DNA of 64,000 bases from Castellaniella defragrans_A. Lineage in GTDB: Bacteria; Pseudomonadota; Gammaproteobacteria; Burkholderiales; Burkholderiaceae_B. The stretch lies in the NCBI RefSeq assembly GCF_040394755.1, contig NZ_JBEBRQ010000007.1; one strand, given 5' to 3'. Below the pieces are notes generated by a model. The model was given only the letters and a program-made list of their open reading frames with translations, was not told the DNA's origin and did not search any database. A program made the translations under genes and the position numbers. How positions within the stretch are numbered: position 1 is the stretch's first letter; every line of letters starts with the position of its first letter. Below are positions 26,601 through 35,086 of the stretch, piece after piece.

Positions 26601-27319
26601 TCCCCCGGGGCAGCGAGGCAGGGACTTTCCTGCACGGCTTGCTCGAATGGGCGGCGCGGCGCGGCTTTGGCGCCCTGGCGCATGATGAGGTCCGGGACAT
26701 GGTCGCGCGCCGTTGCGCCGTGCGCGACTGGTCGGCATGGACCGATTCCTTGAGCGACTGGCTGCTGCGCTATGCGCGCACCGAATTCTGGCTCGCATCC
26801 GCCCCGGCGCCTGGTCTGCGCCTGGATGCCCTGGAGGCTGTCTTGCCCGAGATGGAGTTCTGGCTGCCGGCTGCTGGCGTGGATGTTCAGCGCCTCGATG
26901 CGCTGGTCAGCGCGGCAACCCTGGATGGCGCGCCCCGGCCGCCGGCGGCGCCCATGCGCTTGAACGGCATGTTCAAGGGGTTCATCGACCTGGCGCTGCG
27001 GCACGATGGCCGGTATTACGTGATCGACTACAAATCCAACTGGCTGGGGCCGGATGCCGCGTCCTACCATCCCGAAGCCATGCGCGCCGCGATGCTCGCC
27101 GCCCGCTACGACTTGCAATATGTCCTGTATGTGTTTGCGCTGCACCGCCAGCTCGCGGCGCGCTTGCCGGACTATGACTACGATCGGCATGTCGGCGGGG
27201 CGATCTATATGTTTCTGCGGGGATGGGATGCGCCGGGACAGGGGCTGTTTGCCGATCGCCCGGCGCGCAGTCTGATCGAGGCGCTCGATGCCTTGTTCGA
27301 CGGGCGGGGGGCGGTTTGA
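23663..27319 (+). CDS. recB: Exodeoxyribonuclease V beta subunit RecB
   Basis: A 1218-residue SF1A helicase-nuclease. Walker A is ASAGTGKT at 25-32, Walker B DEFQDTDP at 396-403, and VTVHKSKGLEYPLVFLP is helicase motif V. The C-terminal nuclease domain has D1109, D1122 and K1124 (the DYK of VIDYKSNWLG), with the same spacing as D1067/D1080/K1082 in E. coli RecB. The enzyme is therefore predicted to be active. Its ATG overlaps the recC stop and has an AGGAGG ribosome-binding site; its stop overlaps the recD start. RecBCD repairs double-strand breaks and degrades linear foreign DNA. Confidence 0.96.
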   Translation: MIRAADILPVDPLAFPLRGSRVIEASAGTGKTWTIAALYLRLVLGHGDLSVPPRLPAEILVLTFTEAASQELRDRVRGRLAQAAAYFYAGVQGGPAGGEADDFLRGLRAAIEQAQWPACARVLDLAAQSMDEAAIGTIHGWCARMLQEHAFDSGSLFDRRVEADLRAVEQEAVWDYWRLFVAPLDLARAAQVRAWWPGPAALHAALGGALHDDESAAPAPGSLEPLLNAAGERRALGLAALKAPWIEGAAEFGLWLESLGRDWPVAARYWQRWIADLRDWACDPLAEDLDLKTGWERLVPAGIAEKWRGAGPAPSHPLSERLAALKSALSDLPDGRIEAAGHALAWIADRLRGELARQARMGFDGLLGHLDSALEGPGGERLAQVLRAQYPVVLIDEFQDTDPVQYRIFDRIYRIAENRDDLCLVMIGDPKQAIYGFRGADIHAYLRARHACAGRVYTLECNFRSSQAMVAAVNACFSHADAHACGGAFPAPGEPEGIAFYPVGAQGREEIWRCGDEPAPALSIYWIDAAQPDRPLGSGDYEAQASDWCARRIAGLLSQGASGMAGFVCGADLQLVRPADIAVLVNTHAEARRVRQALARLGVRSVYLSERESVYETPQADELRHWLAACADPEDGRAVRTALATPALALSWWTLEHLAAGERAWEDVVARFQDYRACWRERGVLPMVRRLLHDFGVPARLLDDGREGERVLTDILHLAELLQQAAMRLDGEQALMRHLDEQCEGAPAGGDDARRVRLESDEDLVRVVTVHKSKGLEYPLVFLPFAARARVVQGDRGPYYLHERGRRRRVLRPDADQLAQLERERLAEDVRKLYVALTRARHAVWMAAGPLRNFDRDSALGHLLGGVPGGAQVALEQLVDAHVGIAWDMPVAADEAPVSWNPVGAELGAARVPRRSARAYAWWISSYSALRIEPGPRVAARTAQEDVYQEARRFDPPEAGDARGGTPPDASPGGAGLHAFPRGSEAGTFLHGLLEWAARRGFGALAHDEVRDMVARRCAVRDWSAWTDSLSDWLLRYARTEFWLASAPAPGLRLDALEAVLPEMEFWLPAAGVDVQRLDALVSAATLDGAPRPPAAPMRLNGMFKGFIDLALRHDGRYYVIDYKSNWLGPDAASYHPEAMRAAMLAARYDLQYVLYVFALHRQLAARLPDYDYDRHVGGAIYMFLRGWDAPGQGLFADRPARSLIEALDALFDGRGAV

Positions 27320-29358
27320 TGGCGGGGCGCGCATTCGAGGATTGGGAATCGGCCGGTGGCGATCGCGCGGTGTTTTGTGAGCGCTTGCAATCCTGGCATG
27401 AAATGGGGGCGCTGCGCGGACTCGATGTCGCGTTCGGCCGGTTCCTGGCGGACTGCGCGCCCGAGGCGCCGGACCTCGCCTTATGGTTGGCGGTCTGGTG
27501 CAGCGCCCAGCTTGGGCGCGGGCACGTTTGCCTGGACTTGCGGGCATTGTGCGCTGATCCCGCGGATACCCTGGCCTTGGGCGATGCGCGCCCCGAAGGT
27601 CTGGGGAGCATGGCGCGCGCGCTGGCACGTGGCGGACCGCAAGCCTGCCGGCAGGCGCTGGCGCGCTCGGGTTTTGCCGGTGACGGCGAGGGCGGCGAGC
27701 CGCTGGTGCGCCATGGCGATCGTTTGTACCTTGCCCGTTATTGGCGCGCGGAGCGCCGCGTGCGGGCGCAGATCGACTGGCGCTTGTCCGTGGATGATGC
27801 GCCCGGGGACCCGGCGCGTGCGCGGGCGTGGCTCGATGCTTTGTTTCCGCCGGTGCCGGGTGCTGGCGTGGACTGGCAGAAGATTGCCTGCGCGACCGCC
27901 CTGGATCATGCTTTTTGCGTCGTGACGGGCGGCCCGGGAACGGGCAAGACGACCACCGTCGTGCGTCTGTTGGCGGCGTTGCAGGGACTGGCGTGGGAAA
28001 GCGGCAGGGCGGGGCTGCGCATCCGCGTGGCCGCGCCCACCGGCAAGGCAGCGGCCCGGCTGAATGATTCGATCGGCTCGGCCCTGGCGTACTTGCGCCG
28101 GGAGGCGCCCGGTTTCGTGCAGCCCGTCCTGGCGGAGATTCCCGCACATGCCCAGACCGTGCACCGCCTGCTGGGCGGGCGTCCGGATACCCGGCGTTTC
28201 CGCCATGACGCGGATCACCTTTTGGCCGCCGACGTCCTGGTGATCGACGAGGCCTCGATGATGGATATCGAGATGATGGATGCGGTGCTGGCGGCCTTGC
28301 CGGCGCGCGCGCGGCTGGTCCTGCTGGGCGACAAGGATCAGCTCGCTTCGGTCGAGGCTGGCGCGGTCCTGGGCGAACTCTGCGCGCGCGCGGAGCAGGG
28401 GCATTACACGCTGCCGCGATGCGCGCGCCTCGCGGCGCTGACTGGACAGGAGGTTCCTGCCGTCTGGCGCGATCCGGCGGGGACGGCGCTGGATCAGGCC
28501 GTCGTCATGTTGCGGCACAGCCGCCGCTTCGAGGCCGACAGTGGCATCGGCCGTTTCGCCGTGGCGGTCAACCGGGGGGATGCTGCCGCCGTGCATGCCT
28601 TGCGCGACGATCCGCCGCCGGATCTGGCCTTCCTGGCGCCGTGCGCGGCGGACGATCCACGCCTGGATGTTCTGTTCTGCGGCGCGCGACGGGGCGCGGC
28701 ATTGGACACGGGCGCCGGGGGCTATGCAAGCTATTTTCGCCTTGTCCAGGCGGGGCCGCCGGATACGGCGGCTTCGCAGGCGGCGATCGATCAGTGGGCC
28801 GCAGCCGTGCTCGAGGCGCGCGGCCGATTCCAGGTCTTGTGCGCGGTGCGCGAGGGGCCTTGGGGGACGCAAGGCCTGAACGGACGCATCGAGGCGGGTT
28901 TGCGCGAACGGGGATGGATCGGGGCCGATCAGGCCGCCTGGTATCCGGGACGGCCAGTGCTGGTGACGCGCAACCAGCGCGAACTGGGGCTGGCCAATGG
29001 GGATATGGGCGTGGCCTTGTCCGTGCCCGAGCCAGACCGTCCGGGCGCGCACCGCATCCGGATCGCGTTCGCGCGCGACGATGGTTCGGGGGGTGTGCGC
29101 TGGATCGCGCCCGGCCGCGTGAGCGATATCGAGACCGTCTATGCGCTGACCGTGCACAAATCGCAAGGTTCGGAGTTCGACGCGGTGGCCCTGGTCCTGC
29201 CGGATCGGGGCGGGCCGGTCCTGACCCGCGAGCTGCTGTATACCGGGGCTACGCGAGCGCGCCGCGCCCTGGCCCTGGTGGCGCCCGGCGGCGGGCCGGT
29301 TCTGGATGCGGCTATCGGGCGCAGGGTGCGGCGCGCCGGGGGATTGCTGGCGGATTGA
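27319..29358 (+). CDS. recD: Exodeoxyribonuclease V alpha subunit RecD
   Basis: A 679-residue SF1B 5'-3' helicase. Walker A GGPGTGKTTT lies at 204-213 with K210, Walker B is VIDEASMMD, and LLGDKDQLASVEAGAVL is motif III. The C-terminal TVHKSQGSEFDAVALVLP and YTGATRARRALALV are motifs V and VI. It is the fast motor of RecBCD and couples nuclease activity to Chi. The ATG overlaps the recB stop by one base (TGATG). The N-terminal 150 residues are the RecB-contacting domain. No further gene is coupled downstream. Confidence 0.95.
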   Translation: MAGRAFEDWESAGGDRAVFCERLQSWHEMGALRGLDVAFGRFLADCAPEAPDLALWLAVWCSAQLGRGHVCLDLRALCADPADTLALGDARPEGLGSMARALARGGPQACRQALARSGFAGDGEGGEPLVRHGDRLYLARYWRAERRVRAQIDWRLSVDDAPGDPARARAWLDALFPPVPGAGVDWQKIACATALDHAFCVVTGGPGTGKTTTVVRLLAALQGLAWESGRAGLRIRVAAPTGKAAARLNDSIGSALAYLRREAPGFVQPVLAEIPAHAQTVHRLLGGRPDTRRFRHDADHLLAADVLVIDEASMMDIEMMDAVLAALPARARLVLLGDKDQLASVEAGAVLGELCARAEQGHYTLPRCARLAALTGQEVPAVWRDPAGTALDQAVVMLRHSRRFEADSGIGRFAVAVNRGDAAAVHALRDDPPPDLAFLAPCAADDPRLDVLFCGARRGAALDTGAGGYASYFRLVQAGPPDTAASQAAIDQWAAAVLEARGRFQVLCAVREGPWGTQGLNGRIEAGLRERGWIGADQAAWYPGRPVLVTRNQRELGLANGDMGVALSVPEPDRPGAHRIRIAFARDDGSGGVRWIAPGRVSDIETVYALTVHKSQGSEFDAVALVLPDRGGPVLTRELLYTGATRARRALALVAPGGGPVLDAAIGRRVRRAGGLLAD

Positions 29359-29464
29359 GGGCCGTCAAAGCGTTTGTCCGGCGCAACCCTGCCGCCGGGC
29401 GGACGGCGTGGATAAAATGGCGGGATACAGCGGCGGTATAAAGAATCAGCAAGGAGAATCAAAG

Positions 29465-31111
29465 ATGGGCAATATTTTTGAACAAGATCTACCCAGGACC
29501 CCCGCGAATTTTGCGCCCCTGACCCCGCTGCTGTTCCTGGAGCGAGCCGCGGAGATCTATCCCGGACGCCTGGCCGTCGTTCACGGCCTGGGCGAACGGA
29601 CGATCCGCTATACCTGGGCGCAATTGCATGCCCGCTGCCTGCGGTTGGCAAGCGCCCTGGCGGCGCGCGGCCTGGGCCGGGGCGATACGGTGGCGGCGAT
29701 GCTGCCCAATACGCCGGCCATGGTCGAGGCGCACTTCGGCGTTCCCATGTCCGGCGCCGTGCTCAATACCCTCAATACCCGTCTGGACCCCGCGGCGATC
29801 GCTTTCATGCTCGATCATGGCGAGGCGCGCATGGTGATCGTCGATACCGAGTTTTCCGAGGTGATGCGCAAGGCGCTGGCGCTGCGCCAGAGCGCGCGGC
29901 CCATCGAGGTGGTGGTGGTGTCCGATCCGATCTACGAAGGCGGGGGCGCCGTCCTCGACGGCACCGCCTATGAGGATCTGCTGGCCGGCGGGGATGAATC
30001 CTGGGCCTGGCGCATGCCCGAGGACGAGTGGGATGCGATTGCGCTCAACTACACCAGCGGCACCACCGGCAACCCCAAGGGCGTGGTCTATCATCACCGG
30101 GGCGCGGCGATCAATGCCGTGTCCAACGTCCTCGAGTGGGACATGCCCAAGCACGCGGTCTATCTGTGGACGCTGCCGATGTTCCATTGCAATGGCTGGT
30201 GCTTCCCGTGGACTGTGGCGGCGCGCGCAGGCGTGAATGTCTGCCTGCGCCGCGTCGATGCGCAGACCATGATCTCACTGATGCGCGAGCATGGGGTGAC
30301 CCATTATTGCGGCGCCCCCATTGTCCACAGTATGCTGGTCAACGCATCCGAGGCCCTGCGCGCGCTCATTCCCCCCGGCATCCGGGCCATGGTGGCAGGC
30401 GCCGCGCCCCCGGCGTCGATGATCGAGGGCATGGAGTCCCTGGGCATCAACCTGACCCATGTGTATGGCCTGACCGAAACCTATGGCCCATCCACGGTCT
30501 GTGCCAAGCACGAGACGTGGGACGCGCTCGATATCGGCCGGCGCGCGGAACTCAACGCCCGCCAGGGCGTGCGCTCCCATCTCCAGCATGCCGTCACGGT
30601 GCGCAATCCCGAAACCCTGGAGGCGGTGCCGGCAGACGGTCAGACCATGGGCGAGATCATGTTCCGGGGCAATATCTGCATGAAGGGTTATCTCAAGAAT
30701 CCCGAGGCCACGCGCGCGGCACTGGGCGGCGGCTGGTTCCACAGCGGCGATCTGGCGGTGACGTATCCGGACGGCTACATCCAGATCAAGGACCGCAGCA
30801 AGGACATCATCATTTCCGGGGGCGAGAACATTTCCTCGATCGAGGTCGAGGATGTGCTGTACCGGCATCCGGCGGTGCTGGCGGCCGCCGTCGTGGCGCG
30901 CTCTGACCCGCGCTGGGGCGAAACCCCGTGCGCCTTCGTCGAGATCAAGGAGGGGGCTTCGGTGACGGCCGAGGACATCATCCAGCATTGCAAGCGCCAT
31001 CTGGCGGGCTACAAGACGCCGCGGATGGTCATATTCGGCGAGTTGCCCAAGACCTCGACCGGCAAGATCCAGAAGTACGAGCTGCGCAAGCGGGCGGCGG
31101 ACGCACAGTGA
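29465..31111 (+). CDS. Acyl-CoA synthetase (AMP-forming, AlkK/DmdB-like)
   Basis: A 548-residue ANL-family ligase, distinct from the fadD in this window. The P-loop is LNYTSGTTGNPKGVVYHH, A5 is YGLTETYGPST, and the C-terminal catalytic lysine lies in LPKTSTGKIQKYELRK. PMFHCNGWCFPWTVAARAG and GVTHYCGAPIVHSML resemble medium-chain ligases of the AlkK and methylmercaptopropionate ligase groups. It is therefore likely to act on short- or medium-chain acids, though the substrate cannot be fixed by reading. A GCAAGGAG-type ribosome-binding site precedes the ATG. The NAD(P)HX repair gene overlaps its stop. Confidence 0.92.
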   Translation: MGNIFEQDLPRTPANFAPLTPLLFLERAAEIYPGRLAVVHGLGERTIRYTWAQLHARCLRLASALAARGLGRGDTVAAMLPNTPAMVEAHFGVPMSGAVLNTLNTRLDPAAIAFMLDHGEARMVIVDTEFSEVMRKALALRQSARPIEVVVVSDPIYEGGGAVLDGTAYEDLLAGGDESWAWRMPEDEWDAIALNYTSGTTGNPKGVVYHHRGAAINAVSNVLEWDMPKHAVYLWTLPMFHCNGWCFPWTVAARAGVNVCLRRVDAQTMISLMREHGVTHYCGAPIVHSMLVNASEALRALIPPGIRAMVAGAAPPASMIEGMESLGINLTHVYGLTETYGPSTVCAKHETWDALDIGRRAELNARQGVRSHLQHAVTVRNPETLEAVPADGQTMGEIMFRGNICMKGYLKNPEATRAALGGGWFHSGDLAVTYPDGYIQIKDRSKDIIISGGENISSIEVEDVLYRHPAVLAAAVVARSDPRWGETPCAFVEIKEGASVTAEDIIQHCKRHLAGYKTPRMVIFGELPKTSTGKIQKYELRKRAADAQ

Positions 31112-32601
31112 TGAGCGCGCACGCCTGGCCTCACGCGCTCCTGACGCCGGCCCAGATGGCCGTGGCCGATCGGCTGGCGATCGAGGGCGGCGTCGCGGGC
31201 GTCACGCTCATGGAGGCGGCGGGCAAGGCCGTGGCCGATGCGGTGATGGATCGCTGGCCCGCCATGCCGGTTTGTGTGCTGTGCGGGCCGGGCAACAACG
31301 GCGGCGATGGCTTCGTCGTGGCATGCCGCCTGCGTGAGGCGGGTTGGCCGGTTCGTGTCGCGCTGTTGGGCCGCATCGAGGATTTGCGCGGCGATGCCGC
31401 GGTTTGCGCGCGCGCCTGGGAAGGTCCGGTCGAGGCGTTGGGCCCGGCGGCGCTGGATGGCGCGGGGCTGGTGATCGATGCGTTGCTGGGGGCGGGGTTG
31501 TCGCACCCGCTCGAGGGTGTGCCGCTTGCGACGGTCGAGGCGGTCAACCATAGCGGCCTGCCGGTCTGCGCCGTCGATGTGCCCAGCGGCCTGGACGGGG
31601 CCAGCGGGCAGGCGCTGGGCGCCGCGGTGCGCGCGGACCTGACGGTGACTTTTTTCCGCCGCAAGCCCGGGCATCTGCTGATGCCCGGACGCGCCCTGTG
31701 CGGAAAGCTGCTGTGCGCCGATATCGGCATTCCCGATACGGTGCTGGGGACCGTCGCGCCCGATTGTCAGGCCAACCATCCGGATCTCTGGGGCGGGAGC
31801 TATCCCTGGGCCACCCTCGAGAGCCACAAATACCGGCGCGGTCACCTCCTGATGGTCGGCGGTGAAACCCTGCTCGGCGCGAGCCGTCTTGCCTGCATGG
31901 CCGCCGCGCGCATGGGCGCGGGCCTGGTAACGCTCGCCGTGCCGCCGCCGGCCTGGCCGATCCAGGCCGGCGCATTGACCAGCGTGATGGTGGCTCGCCT
32001 GCCCGAGAACGGTTCGCTGGAGGAGGTCTTGGCTGATGAACGCCGCAATGCGTTGTTGATCGGCCCCGGCCTGGGCATATCGGCACGCACCCGGGCCCAG
32101 GCCCTGGCGGCCCTGGCCACGCGCAGGCCCTGCGTGCTCGATGCCGATGCGATCAGCAGCTTTGCGGATGCTCCAGATCTGCTGATCGAGGCGTTGCACA
32201 GGGATTGCGTGCTGACGCCTCATGAGGGCGAGTTTGCGCGGCTGTTCCCGGGCCTGGAGGGCGACAAGCTCACGCGCGCCCGTGCGGCGGCGCAGGGAAG
32301 CGGCGCCGTGCTGGTCCTGAAAGGCGCCGACACGGTGATCGCCCGCCCGGACGGGTTCGCGGTGATCAACGACAATGCACCGCCCGAGCTCGCGACCGGC
32401 GGATCGGGCGACGTGCTGGCGGGCTGCATCGCGGGCCTGCTGGCTCAGGGCATGGCGCCCTTCGAGGCGGCATGCGCCGCCGTGTACCTGCATGGCCTGG
32501 CCGCCGCGGGTTTCGGCCCGGGGCTGATCGCGCAGGACCTGCCCGAGGAACTGCCGGGCGTTCTGGCGGCGCTGCGCGCGCGCTTGTTCGCGGAGGATTG
32601 A
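31111..32601 (+). CDS. nnr: Bifunctional NAD(P)HX epimerase / ADP-dependent dehydratase
   Basis: A 496-residue two-domain metabolite-repair enzyme. The N-terminal YjeF/NnrE epimerase domain (to about residue 215) has LCGPGNNGGDGFVVACRL and AVDVPSGLDGASG. The C-terminal NnrD dehydratase domain, a ribokinase fold, has HKYRRGHLLMVGG, LIGPGLG, CVLDADAIS, LTPHEGEFARLF and the catalytic ATGGSGDVLAGC. It restores hydrated NADH and NADPH. The ATG overlaps the upstream synthetase stop (TGATG), and the HAD gene starts five bases after its stop. Confidence 0.95.
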   Translation: MSAHAWPHALLTPAQMAVADRLAIEGGVAGVTLMEAAGKAVADAVMDRWPAMPVCVLCGPGNNGGDGFVVACRLREAGWPVRVALLGRIEDLRGDAAVCARAWEGPVEALGPAALDGAGLVIDALLGAGLSHPLEGVPLATVEAVNHSGLPVCAVDVPSGLDGASGQALGAAVRADLTVTFFRRKPGHLLMPGRALCGKLLCADIGIPDTVLGTVAPDCQANHPDLWGGSYPWATLESHKYRRGHLLMVGGETLLGASRLACMAAARMGAGLVTLAVPPPAWPIQAGALTSVMVARLPENGSLEEVLADERRNALLIGPGLGISARTRAQALAALATRRPCVLDADAISSFADAPDLLIEALHRDCVLTPHEGEFARLFPGLEGDKLTRARAAAQGSGAVLVLKGADTVIARPDGFAVINDNAPPELATGGSGDVLAGCIAGLLAQGMAPFEAACAAVYLHGLAAAGFGPGLIAQDLPEELPGVLAALRARLFAED

Positions 32602-32606
32602 GGCAT

Positions 32607-33455
32607 ATGGCGGATGTCGTAGCCCTGGTTTTCGATTTCGACGACACCCTGGCGCCCGACAGCACGTCGGGCTTCCTCGAGGACATCGGGATCGACGCGG
32701 TATCGTTCTGGAAGGACGGGGTCGGCCCCCTGCTCGAGCGCGAGGACTGGGACCCGGTTCCAGCCTACCTCTATCGCATGATCGAACTCTCGCGGGCCGG
32801 GCGCCATGGCGCCATCACCCGCGAGCGGCTCGAATCCTGGGGGGCGCGGCTGCCGCTGCACGATGGGGTCGAAAGCCTCTTTGAGCGCCTGCGCGCGCGC
32901 CTGCACAAGGCCCATCCACAGGTCCAGCTCGAGTTCTACCTGATCTCCAGCGGTATCGGCGACGTCCTGCGCCAGACGCGGATCGCGGGACAGTTTACCG
33001 ACATCTGGGCTTCCGAGTTCACCTACGACGCGGCGGGCGCCATTGATTTCCCGCGCCGCATCGTCAGCTTCACCGACAAGACCCGCTATCTGTTCCACAT
33101 CCAGAAGGGCATTTTCGGGCCGGAATCGCGCAACAAACCCTTCGAGGTCAATCGCAAGGTCGACACCGACAAGTTGCGCGTGCCGTTCGAGCAGATGATC
33201 TTCGTCGGCGACGGCTACACCGATATTCCCTGTTTTTCGCTGGTCAGGCGTTCGGGCGGCGTCGCCTTTGGCGTCTGGGATCCGCGCCATCGGGAGAAAC
33301 GCAGCCGCGCTTGGGGCTTCATCCAGGAGGGCAGGGTGTCCAATCTCAATCAGGCCCGCTTCGGCGAGGATGCCGAACTTTATCAATGGCTCGAGGAGGC
33401 CGTCGAGAGTCTGGCGGCCAAGATCGTGCTCAATGCCCGGACCTACCGGGGATGA
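32607..33455 (+). CDS. HAD-superfamily hydrolase
   Basis: A 282-residue haloacid dehalogenase-type phosphatase. Motif I is FDFDDTLAPD with D10 as nucleophile and D12 as acid/base, motif II is the serine of LISSGIGD, and motif III is MIFVGDGYTDIPCF. The cap region between motifs I and II is helical (C1 type). The N terminus resembles phosphoserine phosphatase-like HADs, but the substrate cannot be assigned. It sits between the NAD(P)HX repair gene and the TadA frame with spacings of five and one bases, suggesting one transcript. Confidence 0.88.
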   Translation: MADVVALVFDFDDTLAPDSTSGFLEDIGIDAVSFWKDGVGPLLEREDWDPVPAYLYRMIELSRAGRHGAITRERLESWGARLPLHDGVESLFERLRARLHKAHPQVQLEFYLISSGIGDVLRQTRIAGQFTDIWASEFTYDAAGAIDFPRRIVSFTDKTRYLFHIQKGIFGPESRNKPFEVNRKVDTDKLRVPFEQMIFVGDGYTDIPCFSLVRRSGGVAFGVWDPRHREKRSRAWGFIQEGRVSNLNQARFGEDAELYQWLEEAVESLAAKIVLNARTYRG

Positions 33456-33456
33456 C

Positions 33457-34971
33457 ATGAGTCCTCTCCCAGAGAACACCGGGGCGCTGGACGACCAGAC
33501 GGCGATGGGTCTGGCCCTGGAGCAGGCGCGCCTGGCGGCTGCCCTCGGCGAGGTTCCGGTGGGCGCGGTGGTGCTGGATGCCGGGGGCAGGCTCATCGCC
33601 GCGGGCCACAACCGCACGATCACCGATCGCGATCCCAGCGCCCATGCCGAGATCGTGGTGTTGCGGGCGGCAGCTCGCATCCTCGACAACTATCGCCTGG
33701 GCGGCGCGCGGCTGTACGTGACCCTGGAGCCTTGCGCCATGTGCCTGGGCGCCATGCTGCATGCGCGTCTGGCCGAGGTCGTCTATGGCGCCGATGACCC
33801 CAAGACCGGCGCCTGCGGCGGCGTGATCGATTTGCATGCGCAACCGCGCCTGAACCACCACACGGCGGTGCGCGCCGGCGTGCGCGCCCAGGAGGGCGGT
33901 GAATTGCTGCGAGCGTTTTTTCGCGCGCGGCGCAGGAGCGCCGGCGCGCCGGCCCATTCATCTTCTTCGATACAGGACTCGTCATCCATGAACGACAGTT
34001 CCCCGCCGGCCGCCTCTGGCAGCCAGGATCATTCACACGCGGACCATGCCTGCGGGTGCACGACGCATGGATGCCATGCGCAGCCTGCCGGCATCTACCT
34101 CATTTCACCGTCGGGCGCGGTGCGCGATCCCGAGACCGTGCATCTGGCCCAGCAGCGTCTGCGCGCCATGGGCTATCGCGTGGCGATCGACCGGACGGCG
34201 CTCGCGGTGCATGAGCGTTTTGCCGGCACCGACAAACAGCGGCTGGCCGCCATCGCCCGCGCCTTGAAACAAAAATATCCTGTCGTGATGGCGACCCGTG
34301 GCGGCTATGGCCTGAGCCGTCTGCTGCCGCTGATCGACTGGCGGGCCGTGGCCGACAGCGGCAAAACCTTTATCGGGCAGAGCGACTTCACGGTGTTCAA
34401 TCTCGCGCTGCTGGCGCGCACGGGCGCACGCAGCCTGGCGGGGCCGACCGCGGTGTTCGACTTCGGCGCAAAGAGCGTCGATGATCTGACACAGGCCCTG
34501 TTCCAGGAGACACTCAGCGGCGAACTCGAAATTCTCAGCTTCGAGTCCCCGCAGGCCGACCCCGTCGATGCGCGCGGCATCCTGTGGGGCGGGAATCTGG
34601 CCATGGTGGCCTCCCTGGTGGGTACGCCCTATCTGCCGGACATCCAGGGCGGCATTCTGTTTCTCGAGGATGTGGCCGAGCATCCGTTCCGGATCGAGCG
34701 CATGCTCACCCAGTTGTGGCATGCGGGCGTGCTGCACAAGCAGCGCGCGATTCTGCTGGGCCGATTCACGGAATACCGGCTGGCCGCACAGGACAACGGT
34801 TATGACCTCGACTCGGTGATCCGCTGGTTGCGGGACACCGTCCGTGTGCCGGTCGTGCCGGGCTTGCCGTATGGCCATGTGCGGGTCAAGGCGACTTTGC
34901 CGGTGGGGGCGCAGGTGGGCATCGCCACCGAGGACGGCATGGCGCATCTGGTATTGCAGGAGCATCACTGA
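33457..34971 (+). CDS. tadA: TadA tRNA adenosine deaminase fused to LdcA-type LD-carboxypeptidase
   Basis: One uninterrupted 504-codon frame holds two enzymes. Residues 1-160 are TadA, which makes inosine at the tRNA wobble position 34: HAE at 63-65 and PCAMC at 92-96 supply the zinc ligands and proton shuttle. Residues 211-504 are an LD-carboxypeptidase (peptidase S66) of murein recycling, with nucleophile S309 in GQSDFTVFN, E404 in LFLEDVAEHP and H474 in PYGHV. Between them is a Ser-rich stretch and a His/Cys-rich segment at 191-207. An in-frame ATG at codon 178 with only a weak CAGGA upstream could also start a free LdcA. Both may be made, or only the fusion. Confidence 0.9.
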   Translation: MSPLPENTGALDDQTAMGLALEQARLAAALGEVPVGAVVLDAGGRLIAAGHNRTITDRDPSAHAEIVVLRAAARILDNYRLGGARLYVTLEPCAMCLGAMLHARLAEVVYGADDPKTGACGGVIDLHAQPRLNHHTAVRAGVRAQEGGELLRAFFRARRRSAGAPAHSSSSIQDSSSMNDSSPPAASGSQDHSHADHACGCTTHGCHAQPAGIYLISPSGAVRDPETVHLAQQRLRAMGYRVAIDRTALAVHERFAGTDKQRLAAIARALKQKYPVVMATRGGYGLSRLLPLIDWRAVADSGKTFIGQSDFTVFNLALLARTGARSLAGPTAVFDFGAKSVDDLTQALFQETLSGELEILSFESPQADPVDARGILWGGNLAMVASLVGTPYLPDIQGGILFLEDVAEHPFRIERMLTQLWHAGVLHKQRAILLGRFTEYRLAAQDNGYDLDSVIRWLRDTVRVPVVPGLPYGHVRVKATLPVGAQVGIATEDGMAHLVLQEHH

Positions 34972-35086
34972 TCTGCTTTTGGGGCTGCTTTGTTTGCATT
35001 CTTTTGAATGAGTTCGCGGTCGCTGGCAATCCGCGTGCCTGCTACACTCACAGGTTATCCTGATTCCTCCCGTGTGACCTGTAACC

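Noticed and set aside
23534..28147. A very long open frame (over 1500 codons) on the minus strand across recC, recB and recD
   Set aside because: It is a mirror of GC-rich coding on the plus strand: Arg/Pro/Gln/His-rich, without motifs, while recCBD have all their catalytic motifs.
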